Assembly (NCBI GenBank): GCA_047967505.1
Contig: CM106539.1
From: Dipteris shenzhenensis
Lineage: Eukaryota; Polypodiophyta; Polypodiopsida; Gleicheniales
Strand: one strand, 5' to 3'
DNA: 64,000 bases
Below, in pieces: positions 30,450 to 41,849 of this stretch (its first letter is position 1; each line of letters begins with the position of its first letter). The translations under genes and the position numbers were made by a program. Under the pieces are notes generated by a model. It had not been told where the DNA came from. It was given only the letters and a program-made list of their open reading frames with translations, and made no database searches.

Positions 30450-33400
30450 GGTAGTTCATGTACCTACAGATGAACCTTGGATTATTGACAGTGGTGCATC
30501 GTGCCACATGACTAGTCGGAAGGATTGGTATACCTCTCTACAGCCGGTAGGGAATGTCATCCTGGTAGCAGTCGGCAATGATACAAAATGTCCAACAAAA
30601 GGAAAAGGTACGATTGCTCTCAAGTCAGATGGAGTTGTAAAACAGTTGTCCGATGTTCTTTATGTGCCAAATATCAAGAGAAGCTTGTTGTCCATTTCTG
30701 CGATCACGGATCGAGACCTCAAAGTTCAATTCGATATCTTCAAGGGAAGGTCATTGGTAAAGGTACATGGTGCAACAACATCTACGAACTCTCAGCTTTT
30801 AGTGCTCGAGCCGATGTGAAGAACTCTAAGTTGTGGCATGAGAGGTTTGGTCATCTAAACCTTAGTTCTTTGAAGGAGATGCATAAAAGTGGAATGATTG
30901 CAAACCTGCCAGAAATTACAGATTTGCTCGATGTATGTGAAGCTTGCATGATGGGCAAGCAGCATTGGTAGCCCTTTCCTAACGAGGCCAGCAGGGCAAA
31001 GGCTCCTCTAGAGCTCATTCACATGGACCTCTGCAGAAAGATGGAGACGGAAGCTTTGGGTGGTTCCTACTACTTCATGACGCTGATCGAGGACTACAAT
31101 AGAAGGATATGGATATACTTCCTGAAGACTAAAGACGAGGCTTTTAGTAAGTTCAAGGAATGGCATGTAATGGTCGAGAAAGAAACGGGGAGGAAGGTGA
31201 AGAAATTGAGATTAGACAGAGGTGGAGAATTCACATCAACTGAATTCGAAAGTTACTACAAAAGTCACGGGATCAAGAGGCAGAAACCCCTGCCACATAC
31301 ATCACAGCAAAATGGAGTAGCAGAGCACAAGATGTGCGTCATCTGCAAAATGGGCCAGAGTATGATGAAAGGGAAAGATTTGCCAAAGACTTTCTGGGCT
31401 GAAGCATGTAACACGGCAGTTTACATTCTCAATCATAGCTACACGAAGGTTGTGAATGGGATGACTCCACTTTCTGGTAAGAAACATTCAGCTGTACATT
31501 TCAGAGTTTTTGGATGTGATTGTTTTGTGCATGTCCCTGATGCTAACAAGACCAAATGGGAACCGAAGAGCCAGAAGCGTATTTTCTTGGGCTACAGTGA
31601 AGAGGTAAAGGGTTACCATCTCTATAACCCTGTTACTAAGAAGGTAATAGTAAGTCGCAATGTGGTCTTCTCAGAACAGCCGCATCAATTGGAGGAGGAT
31701 GCTTCCTTCCCAGACAACCAGGACTAGGATATCCATCCAGTACCACCACCAACAGTAGACCGAACTCCCCCAACGGTGCTTGGGAGGATTCAAGATAAAG
31801 AAGATGAAGAAGAGCCTACAGAACCACAATGGCAACAGCCATTCTCGAAGTGGGTAAAGTAGCTTTTGGACAGTAGAGAACCTCTAGCCATTGAGGAGGA
31901 ACCATCTGAACACCGCCGGTCCAAGAGATTAGAGAAGCAAAGAAGGGCGCAGGAAGACATGGTCAAGTACACTTTGATGACAGAGGTGATCCGTGCTGAT
32001 GAACCCAATTGTCTTGAAGAGGCACAGGGTGATGATAGGTGGATGGAGGCTATGCAGTTGGAGTATGGCTCCATAATGAAGAATAAGACTTGGGACCTTG
32101 TGGATCATCCACCATAACGCAAGGTAATCGGCACCAAGTGGGTATACAAGACCAAGTACAAGTCCGATGGCACATTGGATAAGTACAAGGCTCGGCTCAT
32201 GGCAAAAGGATTCACACAGGTACATGGTTTTGATTATCAGGATACTTTTGCTCCCATAGCTCGACTAACCACAATTCATAGTGTTTTGGCTTTAGCTGCC
32301 CAGGGAAGCTGGCCCGTGTTTCAGATGGATGTAAAATCTTCCTTTCTGAATGGGGATCTCAAGGAGGAGGTATACGTGGAATAACCACCAGGTTTTGTGA
32401 TTCCCGGTTCAGAAGGTAAAGTCTGTAAATTGAAGAAGGCACTTTATGGGCTGAAACAGGCCCCACGAGCATGGTACCAGCAAATTGATGCCTACTTTCT
32501 GCAAAACAGGTTTAGGAGGAGAGCATCTAATGCAAATTTGTATATCTTCAGAGAAGGAGGCAGGTGTATGATCGTGGTCCTTTATGTGGATGACCTTGTC
32601 ATAACAAGGAACCATGAAGAAGATCTTGCAGACAAAGCATTTGCTAGGAAAAGAGTTTGAAATGACAGACCTCAGACTGATGCATTTTTGTTTGGGGATT
32701 GAAGTTTGGCAAGAGCCGAAACAGATCTTCATTTCATAGCTGAAGTATGCTGGAGAGATACTGAAAGCATTTGGCATGGCTGAGTGCAAGACAGTTGGTA
32801 CCCCTATGGAGGTTGACGTGAAGCTCTCAAACGAGGATTCATCGCCACTGGTGGACGAAGCGAAGTACATAAGGCTTGTGGGCAGTTTGATTTACTTATG
32901 CAACACACGACCAGACATCAACTTTGCGACTGCTGTACTAAGCAGGTTTTCCAATAAGCCCTGGGAGAACCATTGGAGGGTAGGGATGCAGGAGCTGAAA
33001 TACATCAAAGGCACACTTGATTATGGCATCACCTATACCAAGGGCAACATCTTGACCGGATTTTGTGACTTGGATTGGGCAGGATACATGGACAGCAGGA
33101 GATCAGTGACAGGTTATTGTTTCTCACTTAGATCTGGAGCTGTGTCATTGGGTCAGCAAGAAGCAACCCACAGTTGCTCTTTCTTCTACCGAGGCTAAGT
33201 ACAAATCAGCATGCTTTGCTTCTTGCGAGGCAGTGTGGTTGAGGAGGATCTTAGGGGACATGGGTGCAGTGCAGAACAAGCCTACATAGTTATCATGTGA
33301 CAATCAGAGTTGCATGGCGATTGCAAAGAACCTTATGTTCCACGCTCGCACAAAAAACATATTGAGATTCAATATCACTTTGTACGCGAGCTCATCATGG

Positions 33401-33525
33401 ATGGAGAGGTCGACTTGGTGTACTGTCTGACTACAGAGAATGCTGCAGACATCTTCACGAAGGCTCTTGGAAGAGACTTGCTAGAGAGGCATCTTCATCG
33501 ACTTGGCATTGGGCCAAAAAAGTAA
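30450..33525 (+). pseudogene. Copia pol of element B
   Basis: Protease has WIIDSGASCHMTS (about 30480). The integrase zinc segment LWHERFGHLN leads to core motifs HMDL, LRLDRGGEF and NGVAEHK (31020-31500). RT starts near TKWVYKTKYKSDGTL (32140), with FQMDVKSSFLNGDL, LYGLKQAPRAWY and VVLYVDDLVIT (32580-32600). RNase H has DLDWAGYMDSRRSVTGYCF (33070-33130) and ends ADIFTKALGRD before the stop near 33523. Stops occur mostly as TAG/TAA at expected Gln positions, and a frameshift lies near 33150. It is not functional. Confidence 0.88.
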
Positions 33526-33546
33526 GTTCACTTGCGGGTGGACATT

Positions 33547-33555
33547 GAGGGGGGG
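33547..33555 (+). promoter_or_regulatory. Element B polypurine tract
   Basis: GAGGGGGGG directly abuts the TGTTCAATATC start of the 3' LTR. Confidence 0.88.
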
Positions 33556-34277
33556 TGTTCAATATCAATGCTCCACTCTCGTGTAACTACATGGGAACCA
33601 ACTAACTCTACTTGTAAGCCCCCCATATGAGGAGAAGGCATTTGAGTAGCTCGATTATCCGGTAGGTCCTGGTTTGGACACCAGATGGGGGCCATGTGTG
33701 GCCTGATGGCTGGACAGAGTTGGCACATTGCCAACTAGGCTACATACAAGTGCGGGAAGGCATCCGATGATTGACCGCACTGAGGGTCGATAGAGCATTT
33801 CCTGGGGTAGCCCACTCTCGGGTTGCGGGGCCCGTTTGGAGTCCCGGATGATCTCGGATGGCTGTGGGCCGAATGGTGACCATAGGTCAGTTGCTCTATT
33901 TTGCGCACCAGTTCTATCATGTGGTTGGTGGCCTATTTCGGGACCAACCCCCAGTAGACCGTTTTGGGCAGACTGGGTTGGTCACCCAATTGGGTCCAAC
34001 CGACTACGACTAGTGGCTATATAAGAGCAAGCCCGTGAAGCCCATTTCATCACTGGCTATAGCAACCCTGATTCCTTAGCATCCAGCCTCCATCCTCTAC
34101 TGTTTCCAACTTACCATCGAAGCTTCTTTCACAGGATCGCACGGTTGGGAGGTAGCGCCATCTATTGTATCAGATCTACAGTAATCAAATTTTTGATTCT
34201 CCATACTATTTGTTTTTCTCTCTTGCGTACGAGATCTTGTTATCTGTTGAGCACAGATGTTGTATTGTTTTCTTATA
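33556..34277 (+). repeat. Element B 3' LTR
   Basis: 722 bp. It retains a TATATAAG site at 34018-34025 and an extra GGACCAACCCCC segment absent from the 5' copy. It ends TTCTTATA before the GTTCA duplication. Confidence 0.93.
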
Positions 34278-34446
34278 GTTCACGCACTTGTCAGCTGCCA
34301 AAAATATTATTTTGGATGACTCCTTAAACAAGATTTGTAAAAACCCATCTGGAACATGGAGAGTACTTCCAAAGTTTGATATGCAAGGTCTTGAAGAAAT
34401 GTGCTCCTATTTGATGGATGATGTCACACCGTGGCTATTTGTGTAG
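34278..34446 (+). pseudogene. HAD/FCP1-like phosphatase, 3' part
   Basis: In frame with 28215-28773 once element B and one duplication are removed. It begins THLSAAKNIILDDSLNK, where LDDS is HAD motif IV, then TWRVLPKFD and LEEMCSYLMDDV, and stops at TAG 34444-34446. This order (motif III, DD, conserved aromatic tail) fits plant FCP1-like domains, so the two halves belong to one ancestral gene. Confidence 0.7.
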
Positions 34447-34834
34447 CTTCAAATGGAGGATCGCAATCCTACACAGCATAAATAGTGTAGGTGATAGCAT
34501 CTGCAAGTTTTAGCTGTGAGATGAGAGTCCTAATTGCAAGTGCTAACTAATATTTATAGTGCTAACAAGCATTGCAAGTGTTGGAAAGTATTGATTGTAG
34601 TAGCAACAAGCATTGTATGTGCCAAGAAGCCTATGACATTGGTAGAAGAGAGTGCTAATCAGAATATGACAATTGTAACTAGCATATGGCACCGACCCAA
34701 GGTGAGAGGAAACCATTCCATGATTTTAGTTAATAGCATATGATAGTGGAAATAAACATATCATACTTTAACTCTCATGTCAGTGGTAAGTTGTAGAGTA
34801 GGCACTATCAATCATGCACTTTAGTAGGGCAGTA
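34447..34834. other. Unassigned spacer
   Basis: The sequence has loose iterations of AGTGCTAA and CAAGCATTG words. No gene, LTR or RNA is recognised. Confidence 0.35.
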
Positions 34835-35180
34835 CCTGAGGCTCCTCGAGAAGGTGCACGGAATGCTTGATGTATACATTTAGGCCAACTCTTTCTTTGC
34901 ACACGTCCTTCTTGTTGGAAAATAGGCATCTCAGCCTTCCAAAATGATTGTACAAGTTCCTTTATTTCATCACTAATTGGGCTAGTGCAGTGTTGCTTCC
35001 AACATGCAGCCAATGAGAATAGTCCATTACCATCATCAACCCGTGCATAGACTTTGGATCTTGACTCATACAAGTTACGCCTACGAACTTGAAGTACTCT
35101 TGAGACCTTTGCCAAGGAATGAACTAATTGGAGTTCATTAGCATAGTCAATGCACTTTTCTTCAAAAACAACTCATCTTT
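34835..35180 (-). pseudogene. N-terminal piece of the unnamed transposon-like protein
   Basis: The minus strand reads DDGNGLFSLAACWK, then SDEIKELVQSFWKAE, then after a frameshift SNKKDVCKERVGLNVYIKH. I recall the arrangement F-W, then N-K-K-D-V, then a His-containing loop, as the N-terminal part of the protein family whose C-terminal part (DGAxSQFK, SGHGK) occurs at 18.6-19.3 kb. The two pieces are probably separate decayed copies. No termini were found. Confidence 0.45.
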
Positions 35181-35782
35181 AGAAGCTGGTTGCTTTACAA
35201 TGGCCAGTGTACTAGGAACATTGTTAATGAGGCATGCTTGAACGTCACCTTTTTCTCTTGATGAAAGGTCACAAAGGCATTGGACCCAAGGATGTTGCAA
35301 TATTCAATTGAAAGTTTCAATCCTGAGTTCTACACCCATGCCAGTCAATCATGCTATCAAAAAATTTCACAGTTTTGTTAACAATCCTCTGCTTTTGCAA
35401 GTCATCAATTCCATGTATAGTAACCTCCCTCCTGCGTTTTTCTCTTATGCACTGCTATCTTTTCTTTCCAACTTCATAATCCCGTATGACATTTTGTTCC
35501 GTATTGTTGGTTCAATGGATCTTCCCATGTTGCCTTGCATTGGCTTACCTTGTTGGTAGCTTAAATGTAAACCCAAAACCTACAATTCAATATAGGCTAG
35601 AACTAAGCAATGCTCTGAACGGTTAACTACATATGTTATGTGGCACATTACAGCAACATAGCAGACAATTTCAATGCACAGAGATGGGGCACCACATGTA
35701 TGCACTCTACAACATTATATGTGCTATACAAGGCTATACACCTTGATTGGATGCAGGTGGTTGTGTCATTGCTACATCAGCT
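35181..35782. other. Unassigned sequence left of element G
   Basis: No family motif is seen. A plus frame at 35308-35559 is open for 83 codons but unremarkable. The insertion of G at CAGCT shows this was continuous with 43127 onward before insertion. Confidence 0.35.
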
Positions 35783-36039
35783 TGTTGAGAGTTCACACTC
35801 AACATCATGTGATCACATGTGCATAGCACCATCATGTGATCATATGTGCATAGTACTAACCTTATAGAGTGCTATAAAGGAAAGGGTTAGATCCCCTAAC
35901 CCTAACCCTAAATGGGTTTGTATATATTGTATTTTTTCAACTAAATCTAGTGTACAGTTAGTCATTTGTGGTGTGCTCTCTAGCTGTGCCCTCTCTCCTC
36001 ATCTCCACTCTTCTCCTCTTCCCTCTTCATATTTTGTCA
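35783..36039 (+). repeat. Element G 5' LTR
   Basis: 257 bp, starting TGTTGAGAGTTC and ending TTTTGTCA. A TATAAAG box lies at 35873-35879. About 15 bp downstream is a telomere-like CCCTAACCCTAACCCTAAA at 35894-35912, near the expected transcription start. Confidence 0.93.
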
Positions 36040-36051
36040 TGGTATCAGAGC
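36040..36051 (+). promoter_or_regulatory. Element G primer-binding site
   Basis: TGGTATCAGAGC immediately follows the 5' LTR. Confidence 0.92.
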
Positions 36052-38571
36052 TCCCTTACCTTCCGTTGAGGCATTGTGATTCTTGAGAGTGTGAGAGAGA
36101 TTGTGAGATTGAGTGTTCTTTCACTTCTGTTGAGTGATAGAGAAATTTCCGTCCATTTGAGAGGAATTTCCATCCATGAGCAATTGAGAAATTTTAGTTG
36201 TTGAGAGAAAGAGATCTTTGTAGGGTTCATTGAGAGGAAAAGAGAGAGATCCTCATTGAGAATGCATGAGTATTCAGAGACGAGAGAGATCGAGATATTG
36301 CCATATTGAGAAATTTTTCAAGTGAAGTTCTATTTTTTTAGAGGCTAGCTAATCCTGCGAGCTCATAGTGCAACAAAAGCCAAACAACGGCTCCCATAGC
36401 CTTGCCAATGACCCGCATGTAAAGAAGCTGCACTATCCACAGAGGCAATGCTCCAAAGCAGCTCTGCTCAACCAAAGCTCCCATGACTGATGTCCAAAGT
36501 GCATTCCATCATGGCGACCCCAACAATAGCTCAAAATATTGGCCACTCGTTAAGCTCATTGCATCTTGAGTAGCTATGGCAATGACATCTACTTTGTTTT
36601 GAGGAGTTTATCTAAGGACAATAGAAGCACCAACAAGACTCTTGCTCACAACTCCTTCAACACCTCAGGCCTGTCTATGCCATCTCCAAGTCTAAAGAAA
36701 ATCCAACTCCGATGTCTCCTCCACACCAGCAACGCTGACTCCAGCGTCCATGCAGGCTAACGATTGCTACGACAAAGCATACGCCTACCTACAACAAAGC
36801 ATACGCCTGACGATGGCCTCTGTGTAGCAAACTATAGATAGCCCAGGCTCTTCTCCAATAGCAGACGGACTTCCAGTCGACCCACTTCTCCATCAATAGC
36901 CTCTTTCGCTGAGGCCACGACTCACGACCTACTAGCCTTACACCACCAATGACCTAAGCAACGACTCGACCAACAACCTCTCACAGCAACAACTCGTAGC
37001 TCTTCTACGGCTCTCGGATCGCTACCTTCAATGAAGGTCTATGCAAAACTCTCCAGCTACCAGTGGCTTCAGCACAATCTGATGCTCACCTCTCCAACAA
37101 GATCGCCTCTTCAGCAGCTACAAAGATCAATTGACGGAATCTTCGTAGATTTTGGTGAATCTTTGTAGATTTTGGCAAATCTTAAAGATTTCGGTCACCC
37201 CTAGACTTGGTCCATAGTCTGCCATGTGGTAGACCTTATCAGCTATGTCATCACCTTAGCAACTACCATGTCAGCAGCCTCGCCTTATGCCATGTCACCT
37301 TATCCATGTGCCACGTGTCATCACACATTATATGCCATGTGTTATCCCTATCCATCTACCACGTAAGCACACCTTATCTCTAGTGCCATGTCAACTTATC
37401 TTCCACGTGTCACCTTATCTGCCACGTAGGCTCAAAGTGACACATCATCACAACCACGTAAGCATGCCATGTCACCCTGCCAGCTCACCAGTGCCATGTC
37501 ACCACTGCCATGTCATCAGTGACATGTCATCTACCACATCACCTATGCCACATCATCACTACCACATCATCATTGCCACATCATCACTCCCACATCATAC
37601 TACCACGTCATCTTCTGACATCATCATCTGTGCCACCTCAGCTGTCCAGTCAGCATTGACCTCTGTAGGCACACACAGTGCTCCACAGTCACTACATGTG
37701 ACCACTCCCACCACCTCAGCACAGGGCTCCACTGGCACACATCTTGCTGGGCACAGTGCCACATCATCATTACATGTGACCCATAGTGACACATCATCAT
37801 TGAGCACCATTTGCACTCCTTTTGCCCATCCACCTAGATCAAGTTGTATCTCTTGATCCAGGAAGAATTTGAGGGCACTCCAAAAAGGAAAGTCGCCTAG
37901 TTCTTTGTGCTCTACGTGCTCGTCACATCACATGCACATTTTTAGCACAAGTTACACTCACATTTGAGCCTCGCCGACAAAACCACTTCCTTCACGCACA
38001 TTCGCCTGTACATCAACGCATCTGACCCAGCACTTAAAAAGAACAAAAGAAAAGGAATTATTCATCGATCGATGGTTGGTATAGATCTAGATCAGAGTAG
38101 ACTAGATTGCCATAGAGGGGACGTTTTGAATTTCCCCAAGTTGCCAATCTAAGCCATGCCCAAAATTCTCGACTAGTACCTACTCGGAGTCAGTCCATAT
38201 GCTTACATATGGTTTCACATCATTAGGTTACCTGAAACCTTACATTCATCAGTTCAGTGAGTAGACTTCAAAGAGTACAAATGCATTGCAGATTGTTTCA
38301 GTGGGCAGATAGCACTTGATTTCACACACACATGCCACCATTGTAAAGCCTATTTGACTATCTCATGGCATTGTGCACATCATTTCAGCCTTGTAAAGCC
38401 TCTTGGCTATTCCCAACATCATTGCCACAAGCCTTGTAATATAGATCAGATTTTATATATTGCAGTTCTATCTTCACCGACGGTTCAGAGATTTCACTTG
38501 GCATAGTCAATGTATTTGCAGTTGATTCATATAGAGAATTTCACAACACTTTTGAGTACATTTCTTGCACC
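36052..38571 (+). other. Long 5' leader of element G
   Basis: About 2.5 kb separate the primer site from the gag ATG at 38572, unusually long for copia. The stretch 37200-37830 is filled with degenerate words such as GCCATGTCA, CCACATCATCA and CCACGTG. Open frames there, including one of 189 codons at 37287-37856, are Cys/His/Ser-rich low complexity and not convincing proteins. At 37857-37935 lies a block shared with E and H. Confidence 0.6.
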
Positions 38572-39970
38572 ATGTCTATGACTAGCAACCTTAATCTGGA
38601 GGCATCTGCTAAGTTAGATAACTCCAATTACAGTACATGGAAATATCGAATGGAGACCATTCTTGTACTTCAAGACAAATGGGAGTATGTCGATGGGTCT
38701 ACACCTAGACCATTGGACGATCCAGCCACAAGTAGCTCTACTCCATCTGTTGTCACAGCACCAGCAATGGGATCTACAACTACACAAACAGTTTCCACAC
38801 CAGTAGAAGATCCTGCCATTGCCCAAGCTCAACCAGAATGGGACAAGAAAGACAAGTATGCCTATCATCTGATCAAGTAGAATTTGTAAGATGTCATGCT
38901 AGGATAGCTCAACACAGTCAAGACATCGAAAGAAGCATGGGATATGCTCGCAGCTCTCTACGAGTCCAAGAACACATCCAAGATTCTCAACCTAAGAAAC
39001 CAAATCAACTAGAGTTTTTGCAACAGCACTGAAACCAGTCATGCTTATGTACTCCACATAAAAGGCTACAACAATCAACTTGCAACAGTAGGAGAGACTA
39101 TGGATCCCGCAAAAATGGTTCAAGTAATCTTGAATGGACTAGGAGAGGGATACAAGAATCTAGTCCTGAGTATTGCCATCCAATGGCAAATTCCAACGCT
39201 GGAAGAACTTTAGTCAGTTCTACTTGGTAAAGAACTCAGGACTCAGGCTATTCAAGCATGTAAAGGTCATTCTAATGATCAAGCATTCATAGCTTTAGAC
39301 AGAAGTAGAGGTAGAGGCAGAGGTCGATCATATCAGAAAAGTGGTCACCATCAGCAATGCTTATGTACTCCGCATAAAAGGATACAACAATCAACTTGCA
39401 GCAGTAGGAGAGACTATGGATCTCGCAAAAATGGTTCAAGTAATCCTGAATGGACTAGGGGAGGGATACAAGAATCTAGTCTTGAGTATTGCCATCCAAT
39501 GGCGAATTCCAATGTTGGAAGAACTTTAGTCAGTTCTACTTGGTAAAGAACTCAGGACTCAGGCTATTCAAGCACGTAAAGGTCATTCTAATGATCAAGC
39601 ATTCATAGCTTTAGACAGAAGCAGAGGCAGAGGCAGAGGTCGATCATATCAGAAAAGTGGTCATCATCAGCAATAAAATCAAAGTCAGAATCAGCATCCG
39701 CATCATCCTCAGCAGCATCAAAATCAGCAAAGAGGAAATCATTCCAACCGAGGAAGATTTTAAGGATGAGGGAATGCATCCACCAATGTGTCAAACATTC
39801 AGTGCAACTACTGTCACAAGTTTGGACACTATGAGAGAGATTGCCGCAAGAAGCAGTACGACCAAGGCGGTCGATCCAACAGTAATCGAGGGAATTTTTG
39901 AGGCTATCAAGTCGATCAAGTGGAACATGATCCTTGATACATCGACAACGATGCATCATCTCACATGACA
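38572..39970 (+). pseudogene. Copia gag and protease start of element G
   Basis: ATG at 38572 gives KLDNSNYSTWKYRMETIL, a copia gag start. A UBN2-like MVQVILNGLGEGYKNLV segment occurs twice because of the 316-bp duplication. The protease site near 39939-39969 reads YIDNDASSHMT, where D-S-G-A is expected. Stops and frame changes are frequent, for example at 38878. Confidence 0.82.
39042..39673 (+). repeat. 316-bp tandem duplication in element G gag
   Basis: TGCTTATGTACTCC at 39042 recurs at 39358, and both copies run to a GTGGTCA-CATCAGCAA end. The period of 316 is not a multiple of three, so reading shifts between copies. About a dozen differences by eye make it roughly as old as the LTR split. 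Confidence 0.9.
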
Positions 39971-40136
39971 AATCATCAAGAATGGTTCACAAAAATGAAG
40001 CCATTGAAAGGACAGAATAATGTATGTATAGCAGACAATACACCGAATCCGGTTCAAGGGACAGGTGTTAGGACACTTATACAGAATACTAGCTACAGTA
40101 CCAGATAAGCATGCCATGTCAGCTCAATCGCAATAG

Positions 40137-41051
40137 ATGCCACTATCTGCAAAATGGCACAAGAGATATGGTCATGTCAATTTCAAGTACTTGTTAGATC
40201 TTAGGAATCAGAATATGGCAATTGGGATTCCGAAGCTACAGTTTCTTGGAAAAGTTTGTGAAGCATGCTACTTTGGCAAACAAAAGCGAACCAACTTTGG
40301 CAGAAGTATCTCTCGTGCATGAGGTATTGTTGATTTGATACATACAGATGCATGGGGTTATGCCTAGACCCGCAGCATCAATGGTTCACTTTACTACTTG
40401 ACTTTCATCGATGACTACAGCAGATATTGTTGGGTCTACTTTCTGAAAGATAAATCTGAAGTGTTTTCTAGATTTCAAGAATTCAAAGCCATGGTAGAAA
40501 ACTAGACAGGTAGAAAGATCAAGGTCATGAGATCAGATAGAGGAGGTGAATACATGTCTTTAGCATTCATGAACTTTTGCAAAAATTAGGACATTCAAAG
40601 ACAATTCACATGTGCAGATACTCCTCAACAAAATGCAAGAGCTGAAAGGAAGAATGGGACTTTAGCAGATAGTGCTAGAGCAATGCTTAGTGAAAAGCAT
40701 CTTCCATATCAGTATTGGGTGGAAGCAATAGCTACAGAAAACTACTTGCTTAATCGACTTCCTACTGAACCGATACAGGGTATGACTCCTTATGAAGCAT
40801 TCACTGGACACAAGCCACACATTGGGCATCTCCGTATATTTGGTTGCATAGCATATGCCCACATACATGATGATCATTGCAGGAAATTGGATGCGAAGTC
40901 ATGCAAATGCATCATGGTTGGCTACAGTGAAGAAAGCAAAGCATACAAATTGTATGATCCCATCAACCACAAGGACATTAGCTCCAAAGATGTAATCTTT
41001 GATGAGGAATCAGAATGGAAAACCTCACCTACACAGGAGATGGAAGCATAG
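40137..41051 (+). pseudogene. Copia integrase of element G
   Basis: The zinc segment KWHKRYGHVNF and CEACYFGKQKR (40137-40320) are followed by core motifs IHTDAWGY, RSDRGGEYM and QQNARAERKNG (the D,D,E residues present), then FGCIAYAHIH and IMVGYSEES. TAG stops lie at positions where Gln is usual (about 40365, 40502, 40587), plus a TGA near 40320. Confidence 0.87.
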
Positions 41052-41079
41052 ACTTCACAGTCATCTATAGGACAGGCTG

Positions 41080-41846
41080 ATGATGAAGAGCAAGAATTGC
41101 CAACGGTCTACTAGGGAAAGCAGACCTCCAGCTAGATTGACATATGCTCAGAAAGGCAAAGCAATTCAGGTGGAAACCACCAACTATGCTCTTATGACTA
41201 CCATCATGGCTAGAGAAGAGCCAGTGTACTTCGAAGACACAGTAGACAAGCCAGAATGGCAAACTACTATGAATGAAGAAATGGATGCTTTGTATAAGAA
41301 TAATACTTGGGAATTATGCGACCTTCCACCAGGAAAGAAGGCCATAGCAAACAAATGGGTATACAAAGTGAAGTACAATGCAGATAAAAGTATTCAAAGA
41401 TACAAAGCCAAACTAGTTGCAAAAGGATTTGCACAATAATATGGTCAAGACTATGATGAGACTTATGCTCCAGTAGCAAAGATGGATTCCATATGGTTCT
41501 TGATATCACTAGTGACACTCAGCAAATGGAATGTGCATCAGCTCGATGTCAAGATGCACTTCTCAATGGTTATATAGACAAGGAAGTCTACATTCAACAA
41601 CCAGCAGGTTATGTTGAACCACAAAATGAGAATAAGGTTTGCCATCTCAAGAAGAGTCTCTATGGCTTAAAGCAAGCACCCAAAAGTTGGTACAATAGAA
41701 TTGACAAGTGTTTTGCTAATCTGGGACACATGAAGTCCAATGCAGATCATACTCTCTACTACAAAGTTCAAGGGGAAGACATTACTATTGCACTTTTGTA
41801 CGTAGATGATTTGGTTGTGAGAAGAAGCAAGGATAGCTTCATTTGA
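41080..41846 (+). pseudogene. Copia reverse transcriptase of element G
   Basis: NKWVYKVKYNADKS is followed by a TAA near 41437 and a frame change near 41500. YIDKEVYIQQPAGYV, LYGLKQAPKSWYN and IALLYVDDLVV follow, the last containing the Y-V-D-D catalytic box. The polymerase would copy element RNA in the particle, but this copy is broken. Confidence 0.88.
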
Positions 41847-41849
41847 AAA

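Larger units (their letters stand above)
28774..34277 (+). mobile_element. Element B: Ty1/copia retrotransposon, complete but decayed
   Basis: The 5' LTR is 28774-29487 and the 3' LTR 33556-34277. A perfect GTTCA target duplication (28769-28773, 34278-34282), a primer site and a polypurine tract define the element. Gag, protease, integrase, RT and RNase H follow in copia order, but with many stops and several frameshifts. LTR copies differ by numerous substitutions and small indels, so it is an older insertion. It split a HAD-phosphatase gene and belongs to a different family from A/C/D and from G. Confidence 0.95.

Noticed and set aside
37287-37856. A 189-codon Cys/His/Ser-rich plus frame in the leader of G
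   Set aside because: It follows degenerate CATCA/CCATGTCA repeats, has no domain, and opposite-strand frames are open too.
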